NCBI RefSeq assembly: GCF_001642995.1
Contig: NZ_LOHS01000050.1
Coordinates: 1-64,000 of the forward strand
DNA length: 64,000 bases
Source: Streptomyces jeddahensis
Lineage (GTDB): Bacteria > Actinomycetota > Actinomycetes > Streptomycetales > Streptomycetaceae
Direction of reading: 5' to 3'
Below the pieces are notes generated by a model. The model made no database searches. It had not been told where the DNA came from and saw only the letters and a program-made list of their open reading frames with translations. This document shows positions 25,111 through 33,309 of the stretch, one piece after another. Each line of letters begins with the position of its first letter. Position 1 is the stretch's first letter. Position numbers and translations under genes: made by a program.

Positions 25111-25935
25111 ATGGACCCCAGGAAGCGCCCGCGGAAGAAGAATGCGTCGGCGATGAAGATGCTCGGTGCGCAGGTCGCCGCCTTCCGCAAGGCGGCCGGT
25201 CTCACTCAGCGTTCACTCGCCGAGCGCGCCCTCGTGGACGAGGAGACCATCGCCTCGATCGAGCAGGGCAGACGGCCGTTGAAGGAGGACCTCGCGGCAC
25301 ACCTGGACGAACTCCTCGATACCAGGGGTGTGTTGTCGGTTGCGGTGGAGAACATGCCCGAGGTGGATCTCATCCCGCGGTGGGCTGAGGAGTTCGTCGA
25401 TCGCGAGCGGGAGGCGATCGCGATCTCCTGGTACGAGGGCCTGGTGCTGCCTGGCCTGTTGCAGACGGAGGCGTACGCGCGCGCCGTTTTCCGCAGCCGC
25501 ATTCCCGTTTACGACGAGGACGAGATCGAGCAGCGCGTCGCCCGGCGTATGGAGCGGCAGCAGATCCTGCATCGCAAGGTGCCGCCGACCACCAGTTTCG
25601 TGATCTGGGAGCCGGTGCTCAGGGACCGTCTGGGCGGGACGGAGGTCTACGTAGAGCAGCTGCGTCGCCTGCGCAAGTGGGCCGAACTGCCCGGCCTCGC
25701 CCTGCAGATCCTGCCGCTGGGACGCAGCACCCACGCCGGGCTCGCTGGCCCGTTCGTACTGCTGGAGACGCCCGATCACCAGCGTCTCGCCTACACGGAG
25801 ACCCAGCGCGGCAGTCAGCTCGTCACTGACCCGAATGAGGTGGCGATCCTGGCGCAGAAGTATGCGATGCTGCGGACGCAGGCTCTCAACTCCGAGGACA
25901 CCATGGGCCTGCTGGACCGTCTGCTGGGGGAGTAA
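25111..25935 (+). CDS. XRE-family regulator with DUF5753 domain
   Basis: 274 aa. HTH at about 17-70: LGAQVAAFRKAAGLTQRSLA, ERALVDEETIASIEQGRRPL. DUF5753 follows with the signature ISWYEGLVLPGLLQTEAYAR and LQILPLGRSTHAGLAGPFVL. ATG at 25111 is placed 9 nt after GGGGAG; the TTG three codons earlier is too close to that site. Overlaps DUF397 gene by one base (TAATG). Likely partners with the DUF397 protein as a regulator/antagonist pair, as in WhiJ-like systems. Confidence 0.9.
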   Translation: MDPRKRPRKKNASAMKMLGAQVAAFRKAAGLTQRSLAERALVDEETIASIEQGRRPLKEDLAAHLDELLDTRGVLSVAVENMPEVDLIPRWAEEFVDREREAIAISWYEGLVLPGLLQTEAYARAVFRSRIPVYDEDEIEQRVARRMERQQILHRKVPPTTSFVIWEPVLRDRLGGTEVYVEQLRRLRKWAELPGLALQILPLGRSTHAGLAGPFVLLETPDHQRLAYTETQRGSQLVTDPNEVAILAQKYAMLRTQALNSEDTMGLLDRLLGE

Positions 25936-26174
25936 TGAGCAGCGCACTGCACTGGTTCAAGTCGAGCTACAGCAGCGACGAGGGTGGCGCCTGCATCGAA
26001 GTCGCCTATCACTGGCGCAAGTCCAGCTACAGCGGCGACGAAGGCGGCAACTGCGTCGAGGTCTCCACCCACCCCACCGCCATCCACATCCGCGACTCCA
26101 ACAACCCCGAAGGCCCCGTCTTCACCGTCCGTCCTGACGCCTGGACCGCGTTCGTGGGGCTCGCTCGTCGCTGA
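25935..26174 (+). CDS. DUF397 protein with duplicated motif
   Basis: 79 aa. Contains the DUF397 opening twice: WFKSSYSSDEGGACIEVA (7-24) and WRKSSYSGDEGGNCVEVS (27-44). It then finishes with one copy of the rest, IHIRDSNNPEGPVFTVRPDA and WTAFVG. Normal members have one motif in about 60-70 residues. Start codon overlaps the XRE stop, so translationally coupled. Probably the small partner of the upstream XRE protein. Confidence 0.9.
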   Translation: MSSALHWFKSSYSSDEGGACIEVAYHWRKSSYSGDEGGNCVEVSTHPTAIHIRDSNNPEGPVFTVRPDAWTAFVGLARR

Positions 26175-26209
26175 GCTCATGTCGTGCCCGGCGGAGTTAG
26201 CATCCGGGC

Positions 26210-26755
26210 ATGACTGCTGACAACACCATGGAACACGCCGGATCCGTCGACGGATCCGGCTCCGTTTACGACGTCGAGATCGGGTCGCTGCAGGGCGGTT
26301 CCGCCGATCTCGGGCAGTACCGCGGGAAGGCCGCGCTCATCGTGAACGTCGCGTCGAAGTGCGGGCTCACGCCCCAGTACGCGGGGCTCGAGCGGCTGCA
26401 CGAGCAGTACGCCGGACGCGGGTTCACCGTTCTCGGGGTGCCGTGCAACCAGTTTATGGGGCAGGAGCCGGGGACCTCCGAGGAGATCGCTGAGTTCTGT
26501 TCCGCGACGTACGGCGTGACGTTCCCGATGACCGAGAAGGTCGAGGTCAACGGGGAGGGACGGCACGCGCTCTACGAGCGGCTCGTCGGGTTCGCCGATG
26601 AGGAGGGGCACAGCGGGGACATCCGATGGAACTTCGAGAAGTTCCTGGTCTCCGGGGACGGTTCCGTGGTCGCGCGCTTCTCGCCGCAGACCGAGCCGGA
26701 GTCGGCGGAGGTCGTGGCGGCGATCGAGAAGGTGCTTCCCCTCTCTGCTGCCTGA
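26210..26755 (+). CDS. Glutathione peroxidase family protein (thiol peroxidase)
   Basis: 181 aa. Catalytic Cys51 in NVASKCGLTPQY, Gln in GVPCNQFMGQEPG and Trp in IRWNFEKFLV complete the tetrad; family length is about 160. The Cys (not selenocysteine) form normally uses thioredoxin or mycothiol-linked donors in actinobacteria. The first 17 residues are an extension containing GSVDGSGS encoded by a 24-bp perfect DNA palindrome; the family part starts at SVYDVEIGSL. ATG at 26210. Confidence 0.9.
   Translation: MTADNTMEHAGSVDGSGSVYDVEIGSLQGGSADLGQYRGKAALIVNVASKCGLTPQYAGLERLHEQYAGRGFTVLGVPCNQFMGQEPGTSEEIAEFCSATYGVTFPMTEKVEVNGEGRHALYERLVGFADEEGHSGDIRWNFEKFLVSGDGSVVARFSPQTEPESAEVVAAIEKVLPLSAA
26237..26260. 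repeat. 24-bp perfect palindrome inside the peroxidase gene
   Basis: GCCGGATCCGTC followed by its exact reverse complement, 27 nt after the start codon. It encodes GSVDGSGS-type residues in a non-conserved extension. Could form an mRNA hairpin close to the ribosome. Confidence 0.8.
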
Positions 26756-26798
26756 TCGCTCTCCCGTCTGGTCGGGTCCGGGGGCGGGGGCGGGGTGA

Positions 26799-27107
26799 TC
26801 AGTCCCGCCCCACATCCAGCGTCCGGCCGTCCCCTCGGCGCGGCTGCAGCTCCACCTGGATGCGGTGCACCGTGTCGCGGGACAGCGTGCCGCCCGCTCC
26901 CGCCGTGACCACGCCGATGCGCAGGCCCGCCCGGCCGGACCCCTCTCGTCGTACCTGCACGGCGAACTCGAGGCTGACCCGCTCCACGTTGAAGCGCACC
27001 GGGCTGTCGGCGCCTCTGCGCTGGGCCTCCTCCAGTTCCTCGCGAATCTGGCTCATCACGTCGGCCAGACCTGCCACGGCCGCGTCGTCGTCGGTCCCGT
27101 GCCCCAT
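26799..27107 (-). CDS. Trypsin-co-occurring domain (trypco2) protein
   Basis: 102 aa: VAGLADVMSQIREELEEAQR then VRFNVERVSLEFAVQVRREG and GAGGTLSRDTVHRIQVELQP. This matches the trypco2 pattern, a short helix-plus-beta domain that occurs beside trypsin-like peptidases in bacterial conflict or signalling loci. ATG at 27107 after GGGAGG. Divergent, 75 bp away, from a trypsin-like protease gene, exactly the expected partner. Probably a small binding or regulatory module for that protease. Confidence 0.8.
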   Translation of the reverse strand: MGHGTDDDAAVAGLADVMSQIREELEEAQRRGADSPVRFNVERVSLEFAVQVRREGSGRAGLRIGVVTAGAGGTLSRDTVHRIQVELQPRRGDGRTLDVGRD

Positions 27108-27182
27108 CGCACTACCTCCCCATGCCCCTGCCTCATGCAGCTCAGGAGTCATTGTCCGACCCCGCACCTATCCTGAGGAAGC

Positions 27183-29165
27183 ATGGAGGGGGAAGCGGAC
27201 GAGGGCGTCCCGGGTGGCAACACCCTTTACGGTCATGGTGGTTGGCATCTTCACAGTCACAGCAGCTGGCGGGTGCGGCTGCGCCGCGGAGGCGTGTCCG
27301 GCAGCGGCAACGTGCTCGGGGCCGGCGTGCTGTTGGGCTCCGACCGGGTGCTGACCTGCGCCCATGTGATCCGCGACCCGGAGACGGGACAGCGCCCCGG
27401 CCGGGTACAGGTCGACTTCCCTCTGCTGCAGGGACTGCCGCGGACCGAGCGCCGCACGGCGACCGTGCTCGACGGTCACTGGGTGCCGCCGTTCGGGAAG
27501 GCGCAAGGAGATCTCGCGCTGCTCGTGCTGGACGAGCCCGCCCCGGTGCCGTCACCGGTCACCCTGCACCGGACACTGGACTACCGGGGCGCGCCCGTCC
27601 TCATCGACGGTTTTCCGGAGCAGCGGTCCGGCGGGCAGTGGCTCACGGGTGCCTGTATGGGGCCGGGCGGGCACGGGGACGAGCGGGTCCAGATCGATGT
27701 GGCGGATCCGCACGAGCCGGGGCGGCGGCTGACGGGCGGGTTCAGCGGGGCGGGCGTCCTGGAGGAAGGTACCGGCCGTGTCCTGGGCATCGTCGTGCAG
27801 GCCGATGAGCGCGCTGGATACGCCTACATGATTCCGGCGGCGACCGTCGCCAAGTACTTCCGCGACGTGGGCAGGGCCTATGTCACCGGGCCGCCCGCGG
27901 TCCCCGCCCGGCACACCGTGTCCCCGGACGCCGCCCGCGACGCCCGGCCGCACGGTCTGCAGCGCACCGTCATGCGCTGGCTGCACGAGGAGCCCGGCTG
28001 CTGGGACATCGAGGTGCTGTTCCTGCGCGATGACGACACGCGGGCGCGGGAGGCCCTCCACGTCGTGCTGAACATGGCTGACCGGGAGCAGTCGCCGCAG
28101 CTGTCGATTCCGCCGGTTCCGCCCGGTGGTCCGGCCACCGGCCCGACCACCGGCCCGGCCGTCGGCCCTGCCATCGACTCGGCCGTCGGCCCCGGTACCG
28201 GCGCTCCGCACCTGTCGCAGGCCGGGATCGAGCCCCGGGCGGGCAGCATCAGTCTGGTGCTGGACGTGACGGGTGCGTCGCTGGTGCGCGCCGAGCCGGA
28301 GCATCCCGCGGTCGGCGAGGCCCTGGCCGCCCTCCGGCACGAGCTGGCGCACTCGCGGCAGCGCGGCGCCCGCCCCGCCGTCGCGGTCCTCGGCGCCGAC
28401 CTGTCCGCCACCGAGCCGGTCGCGGCCGTGCACGCCCTGCGGGAACTGGCCGACCGTGGCGCCCGATTACTGCTGGTGGTGCGCGACAGCGGCGACGGCG
28501 GCGGGAGCAGCGAAGGAGATGACGGTGGCGGTCTCAGGGGGCGCGGATTCGCGTACGAGCTGGCGCACCGGCTGCTGCCGGACGACCGCGCCGAGCGCTG
28601 GCTGGCGCGGATCGTCGACCGCGCCTCGCTGCTGGCCGCCACCGAGGAGCGCTCCAGGGAGGTGTACCGCCGGGTGGAGCGCCGCGTCGTCGATCCGCCC
28701 CGCCCGACGGCGTACGGGGCACGGGCCCGGCTGTGGACGGTGCAGCTCGCGAGTGAGGCGGGCACGGAGGTCCTTGAGAAGCTCTCGTACGCCGAACAGG
28801 CCGTGGAGACCTATCTGCTACGCGCCGAACGCGCCGAGCGGGAGCTGCGCGGCGTACTGGACGCGCATCTACGGCTACGCGGCCTGCTCGCCGCCCACCA
28901 GGCACGTCTCGACGGGCAGGGACTGGCCGAGCACCCCGACGCCGTCCGCGCCTTCGGCAGGGCGCAGCAGTTGCTGATGGGCGGCCCTTGCCCGCTCACC
29001 GACGCGGAGAGCGCGGTGGAGGCGTTCACCCGGATGGTACGCGGGCTCACGCGGGATGCGGCGCCGCGGGATGCCGCGCCGCGGGAGGCGGCTCCGCGGG
29101 AGGCCGATGCCGCCGATGCTGCGGATGCCGGGTCATCGGCGCCCGACAAGGCTGGTGAACCATGA
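27183..29165 (+). CDS. Trypsin-like serine protease with long signalling C-terminus
   Basis: 660 aa, cytoplasmic (no signal peptide). Trypsin fold in residues 25-230 with complete triad: His61 in LTCAHVI, Asp110 in GDLALLVLD and Ser188 in GGFSGAGVL. After a GP-rich linker (about 310-350), residues 360-450 look like a degenerate vWA/Rossmann domain: SISLVLDVTGASLVRAEPEH, AVAVLGADLSATEP, RLLLVVRDSG. A helical, coiled-coil-like stretch follows at 520-600 and an Ala/Asp/Pro tail. ATG after GAGGAAGC. Codon 429 is TTA (28467-28469), rare in Streptomyces and read by bldA tRNA. Stop overlaps the kinase start (ATGA). Probably the effector of the locus. Confidence 0.82.
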   Translation: MEGEADEGVPGGNTLYGHGGWHLHSHSSWRVRLRRGGVSGSGNVLGAGVLLGSDRVLTCAHVIRDPETGQRPGRVQVDFPLLQGLPRTERRTATVLDGHWVPPFGKAQGDLALLVLDEPAPVPSPVTLHRTLDYRGAPVLIDGFPEQRSGGQWLTGACMGPGGHGDERVQIDVADPHEPGRRLTGGFSGAGVLEEGTGRVLGIVVQADERAGYAYMIPAATVAKYFRDVGRAYVTGPPAVPARHTVSPDAARDARPHGLQRTVMRWLHEEPGCWDIEVLFLRDDDTRAREALHVVLNMADREQSPQLSIPPVPPGGPATGPTTGPAVGPAIDSAVGPGTGAPHLSQAGIEPRAGSISLVLDVTGASLVRAEPEHPAVGEALAALRHELAHSRQRGARPAVAVLGADLSATEPVAAVHALRELADRGARLLLVVRDSGDGGGSSEGDDGGGLRGRGFAYELAHRLLPDDRAERWLARIVDRASLLAATEERSREVYRRVERRVVDPPRPTAYGARARLWTVQLASEAGTEVLEKLSYAEQAVETYLLRAERAERELRGVLDAHLRLRGLLAAHQARLDGQGLAEHPDAVRAFGRAQQLLMGGPCPLTDAESAVEAFTRMVRGLTRDAAPRDAAPREAAPREADAADAADAGSSAPDKAGEP

Positions 29166-31747
29166 CGCCGTGTCCGCACCCCGGTTGCCCGGGCACGGTC
29201 ACACCGTCCGGGTACTGCCGGGTCTCCGGCGAGCGCGTCGACCCCGTCGCCGGGCTCCACTCGTCCGCAGCGGTCCCGGGACGCTCAGCGGCGCTGGGAC
29301 CCTCGGCGGCCCGGGCGACCAGCTCCTCCACTGTGCCGGAGCCGGACGGACCGGAGCAGTCCGAGCAGTGGTACGTCGTCCCCGGCCGCACCGCCGACGT
29401 CGAGCTCCCGGACGAGAGCCCGGATCCCACGCTGCTCCCCGAGATCAGACCGCGGGACGGGGCGGCACCCCCGGGCAAACCCGGCAAACATGGCACGCCT
29501 GGCACGCCCCGCACGCCTGGTACTCCCGGCGACCCGGAGGCCCAAAGCCCGCCGGACGCCCAAGGCCCCCGGGACACCCAAGGCCCCCGAGACGCCCCCG
29601 GCACCGGGGACCCGCTCAGCGGGCAGCTGCTCGCCGACCAATACCGCATGGTCAGGCTGCTCGGCCACGGCGGCATGGGCGAGGTCTATCTGGCCCTCGA
29701 CACCAAGGTCGACGACCGCGAGGTGGCCGTGAAGTTCCTGCGGCCGGTGCAGGCCGCGGTCCCTCGGGGCGCGCTCGAGAAGGAGCGGCAGGCCTTCGCG
29801 GACCTCAACCACGAGGGCATCATCCCCGTGTTCAACTACGGGCATCACGAAGGCGTCGGGGACTTCCTCGTCCTGCCGTACGTGGACGGGCTCAACCTCG
29901 AAGAGGTGCGGGCGCTGGCGAGCCGGGAGCCCGAGCGGTTCGGGGGCGCGCGGTTTCACGAGTTCGTCCTCGCGTACGGAGTCCGCGTACTGTCCGCGCT
30001 CGAGCATCTGCACGCGCCCGAGCGGAGGAAGGTCTACGGCGATCTGAAGCCGCAGAACGTGATGCACGACGGCACCACCACCAAGCTCATCGACGTGGGC
30101 AGCATCCGGGGCGAGGGGGCGCCCGGCCTCACGACCACCGGTTATCGCGCGCCGACCGTGCCCACCGCGACAGGGGCGTCCACCAGCCAGGACGACCTGT
30201 TCAGCCTCGGCGAGACGCTGCGCAGCGTGTGCGGCCTTGGTGAGTCGCGGCTCGATCTCGCCGCGCTCGGCGCCCTGGACCGGCTCGCCTCGTCCGGCCC
30301 CGACGAGGTGACGGCCCGGGCCGCCCTCCGTATGACCACTCCTGCGCCCCAGGGCCTGGGGCTGGTCTCGCTCGCCCGGGTGCTGGCGCGCGCCACGCGC
30401 GAGGAACGGGCCGACCGGTTCGCGACGGCACGGGAGATGGAGGAGCAACTCCGGGGAGTCTTCCGGGAGTTGCGGTCGCTGCGGACGGGACTCGAGACGT
30501 TCGAGCCGTCGCCGCTGTTCCTGCAGTCGCCCTACGCCCTCGAGGGCGCGCTCGGCGTCGCGCCGCGGCTGTCGCGGTGGGCGGCTCCACCCGAGGACGA
30601 CGGGCCGCGGGCGCCCCTGCACGCACCGCCCTCCGCGGCGGATGTGGCCCAGCGGCTGCCGGTGCCGCGGCCGGATCCGGACGACGCGCACCATGCCGAG
30701 CTCAGCCGTCTCTCCGACGCCGATCCGGCGGCGTTGCTGCAGCATACGAAGGGGTGGGCGGGCTCTGCGGAGGTTCATCTGCTGCGGTGCCGACTCGAGT
30801 TGAGGGTGGCGCTCCGGGCACCCGACTCGCCCGCCACGGAGGCCCAGTTCACCGAGCCCGATCTCGCCGACGCCGAACGCGAGTTGCGGCTTGCCGTCGA
30901 GGCCATCGGCGCCCGGCGTGCTCGGCACGACTGGCGTGTCGACTGGCATCACGGGCTGCTCGCGCTCGCGCGGGACCAGGTCGAGGATGCCCGGGACCTC
31001 TTCGACCGGGTCTACGCGGCGATCCCCGGCGAGTACGCGCCGAAGCTCGCCCTCGGCTACTGCGCCGAGCGGCTGGGGCGCCGCCATGAGGCGCTGACGT
31101 TCCACGAGGCGGTACGGCTGCGCAATCCGTCGCTGGGCGGCGCGGCGTTCGGCGTGGCGCGGGCCTGGCTGGCGCAGGGCGGTCCGAAGGCCGAGCAGCA
31201 CGCCGTCGAGGCGCTGGACGCGGTGCCGCAGCACTCACGGCACCGCACAGCCGCCCGTACCGCCGCCGTGCGCATCGGGGTCAGCAGGGCGGAGGACGCC
31301 GGGCAGCTGGGCGCGGTGCTCCGGCGCCTCGCGCGGCTCTTCCACGAGCACGGCCTGACGGACGAGCAGGCCCGGGTGCGGATGAAGGCGGAGGTCTGGG
31401 AGGCCGCGCAGGACCTGCTGGCGCGCGACGCCATCGACGCGCGGCAGCTCGGTGCGCTGTCCGTCGCCCCGGACGCCGCACGGATCGGTTTCCCGGGCGA
31501 CGAACGGCAGTTGCGCAAGGATCTCTCCCGGTTCTACCTGGGCCTCGCCCAGCAGGCGGCGCGCTCCGCCGCACCGGACGGTGCGCAGCTCGCCGAGCGG
31601 CTTCTGGACCGGGCCTACCAAGTCCGCCCGTACGCCTACCGACACCACAGGGACAGCCCATGGTTGGGGAAGAGGATCAGCAACTGGCTGCGGGCCGCGG
31701 CACGCACCCCGCCGAAGGTCCGGCCGCCACGATCGGACTCGAGGTGA
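29162..31747 (+). CDS. pknG: PknG-like Ser/Thr kinase with TPR C-terminus
   Basis: 861 aa. Order as in PknG. First a metal-knuckle N-terminus (Cys4, Cys9, Cys19; the fourth ligand is Ser22), then a Pro/Gly linker to 150. The kinase domain runs 158-430: P-loop LLGHGGMGEVYLALD, Lys191 in VAVKFL, catalytic VYGDLKPQNVM with Asp294 and no preceding Arg. The DFG motif is replaced by DVG at 311-313 (PknG has DLG). A TPR region is about 560-840; DWRVDWHHGLLAL and IPGEYAPKLALGYCAERLGR match the PknG repeats closely. In mycobacteria PknG is cytoplasmic and controls glutamate metabolism via GarA/OdhI downstream of GlnH-GlnX. Overlaps both neighbours by 4 nt. Confidence 0.85.
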   Translation: MTPCPHPGCPGTVTPSGYCRVSGERVDPVAGLHSSAAVPGRSAALGPSAARATSSSTVPEPDGPEQSEQWYVVPGRTADVELPDESPDPTLLPEIRPRDGAAPPGKPGKHGTPGTPRTPGTPGDPEAQSPPDAQGPRDTQGPRDAPGTGDPLSGQLLADQYRMVRLLGHGGMGEVYLALDTKVDDREVAVKFLRPVQAAVPRGALEKERQAFADLNHEGIIPVFNYGHHEGVGDFLVLPYVDGLNLEEVRALASREPERFGGARFHEFVLAYGVRVLSALEHLHAPERRKVYGDLKPQNVMHDGTTTKLIDVGSIRGEGAPGLTTTGYRAPTVPTATGASTSQDDLFSLGETLRSVCGLGESRLDLAALGALDRLASSGPDEVTARAALRMTTPAPQGLGLVSLARVLARATREERADRFATAREMEEQLRGVFRELRSLRTGLETFEPSPLFLQSPYALEGALGVAPRLSRWAAPPEDDGPRAPLHAPPSAADVAQRLPVPRPDPDDAHHAELSRLSDADPAALLQHTKGWAGSAEVHLLRCRLELRVALRAPDSPATEAQFTEPDLADAERELRLAVEAIGARRARHDWRVDWHHGLLALARDQVEDARDLFDRVYAAIPGEYAPKLALGYCAERLGRRHEALTFHEAVRLRNPSLGGAAFGVARAWLAQGGPKAEQHAVEALDAVPQHSRHRTAARTAAVRIGVSRAEDAGQLGAVLRRLARLFHEHGLTDEQARVRMKAEVWEAAQDLLARDAIDARQLGALSVAPDAARIGFPGDERQLRKDLSRFYLGLAQQAARSAAPDGAQLAERLLDRAYQVRPYAYRHHRDSPWLGKRISNWLRAAARTPPKVRPPRSDSR

Positions 31748-33309
31748 GCCAGGTCGTCGAACTGCCGAGACCCAGACGGGCCTCCCCGCCACCGGCGGCG
31801 GCCCGGCCGGGGACGGCAGGCAGGGCGGGCCCGACGGGCGCGCCGGACGGCCTGCACGGGACGGGCACGGCGGGCCCGACGGGCACACCCGACGGCCCGC
31901 ACGGGTCAGGCACGGCGGGCCCGACGGGCACACCCGACGGCCCGCACGGCACAGGCACGAGGCACGCGCCCGAGGCGCAGGACACCGCCCGTATGTACGC
32001 GGTGATCACGGTCTCCGTACGCCGTCGCCCCCGCGCCGCCCGACCTGCGCAGCACGCCGCGCCGCGTCTGGCCGAGGTGCTGCTCATCGACCACTCCTCC
32101 TCGATGGTCAACCCGCCGAGCCGGCTGGCCGCCGCCCGTGAGGCCGCGGCGGCCGCGCTCGACCGCATCCCGGACGGCGCGCGCTTCGCGGTCGTCGCCG
32201 GGCGGGACCGGGCCGCCATGATCTACCCGCAGCGGTTCGGGCTCGCGGTCGCGGACGCCCGCTCACGGGCCGACGCACGGATCGCCCTGCACGCATGCAC
32301 CCCGGGCGGCGGCACAGCGATGGGCACCTGGCTGGAGATGGCGCGCCTGCTGTTCCGCGAACTCCGCGATGTGCCCGGCAAGGACGCCTTCGTACGGCAT
32401 GCGCTGCTGCTCACCGACGGCCGGAACGAACCGGGATACGAGTCGCAGGACAAGCTGCGCGAGCGGGTCGAGACCTGTGCGTCGGAACCGTCGGAGTTCA
32501 CCTGCGACGCCGTCGGCATCGGGGACGCGTGGGACACCGACGAACTCCTGCTGATCACGCGCGAGCTGGGCGGCCGGGCGAGCGCCGTGGGTGATCTCAC
32601 CCGGCTGTCCGGCGAGTTCGCGGCGCTCACCGAGCGGGCCGCGGAGCGCGACATCACCGGGCTGCGGCTGCGCCTGCACCACCGGGCCGACGTCACACTG
32701 CACTCCTTCGAACAGGTGCATCCGACACGGCTCGCGCTGCGGCCGGTGCATGTCGACATGTCCGCGGTGGAGTCGGGGGCGGGCGGACCGATCGAGGAGT
32801 ACGCCACAGCGGCATGGGGTGAGGAGACCCGCGACTATCTGGTCTGCGTCAGTGCTCCGTACCGCCCCGGGCAGCTGGGCAAGGTGCTCTTCCTCACCGA
32901 GGTGGAGGTCGACGTCGCCGGGCCCGGGGCGGACGACATCGAGCTCCCCGAGTCGGCCGCCGTGTTGATGCGCTGGTCGGACGAGGCGGATCTGTACAGC
33001 AGACTCGATCCGCGGGTCGCCCACTACCTCCACGAGGAGGAGTTGCACCGTACGTTCGAGCAGGGCTGCACCGCGCTCCGCACGGGGGACAGGGCCGCCG
33101 CCGAGGCCCACTTCGCCCGCTCCTGGACCCTGGCGACCCGCACCGGCGACACGGCCATGCAGGACCAACTCCGCAAACTCGTCGACGTACACAGTGGCGC
33201 GGCGGGCCCGGCCGTCCGGCTCCGCCCCGTCATCGAACGGTTCGACATCGAGGCGGCCCGCATCCAGGCGAGCACGAGCGTCCTGCCGGCAGTGGAGCAG
33301 GACCGGTGA
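31744..33309 (+). CDS. von Willebrand factor A domain protein
   Basis: 521 aa from GTG at 31744, which overlaps the kinase stop as GTGA; an ATG at 31660 would overlap by 88 nt and is less likely. Residues 25-72 are a Gly/Thr/Pro repeat of 15 aa. The vWA domain starts about 110: MIDAS LLIDHSSSM (Asp116, Ser118, Ser120), PGGGTAMGTWLEM supplies the Thr and LLTDGRNEPG the Asp, so metal binding is intact. After it come beta-rich and helical regions ending with a TPR-like FEQGCTALRTGDRAAAEAHF. Cytoplasmic adaptor by inference; in related loci vWA proteins bridge sensors and kinases. Confidence 0.85.
   Translation: MSQVVELPRPRRASPPPAAARPGTAGRAGPTGAPDGLHGTGTAGPTGTPDGPHGSGTAGPTGTPDGPHGTGTRHAPEAQDTARMYAVITVSVRRRPRAARPAQHAAPRLAEVLLIDHSSSMVNPPSRLAAAREAAAAALDRIPDGARFAVVAGRDRAAMIYPQRFGLAVADARSRADARIALHACTPGGGTAMGTWLEMARLLFRELRDVPGKDAFVRHALLLTDGRNEPGYESQDKLRERVETCASEPSEFTCDAVGIGDAWDTDELLLITRELGGRASAVGDLTRLSGEFAALTERAAERDITGLRLRLHHRADVTLHSFEQVHPTRLALRPVHVDMSAVESGAGGPIEEYATAAWGEETRDYLVCVSAPYRPGQLGKVLFLTEVEVDVAGPGADDIELPESAAVLMRWSDEADLYSRLDPRVAHYLHEEELHRTFEQGCTALRTGDRAAAEAHFARSWTLATRTGDTAMQDQLRKLVDVHSGAAGPAVRLRPVIERFDIEAARIQASTSVLPAVEQDR
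31819..31960 (+). repeat. 45-bp in-frame tandem repeat in vWA gene
   Basis: Units begin at 31819, 31864, 31909 and (partial) 31954, period exactly 45 bases, encoding a 15-aa Gly/Thr/Pro/His unit such as GTAGPTGTPDGPHGS. The last two full copies are nearly identical, the first is diverged. Likely expands and contracts by slippage. Confidence 0.85.
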
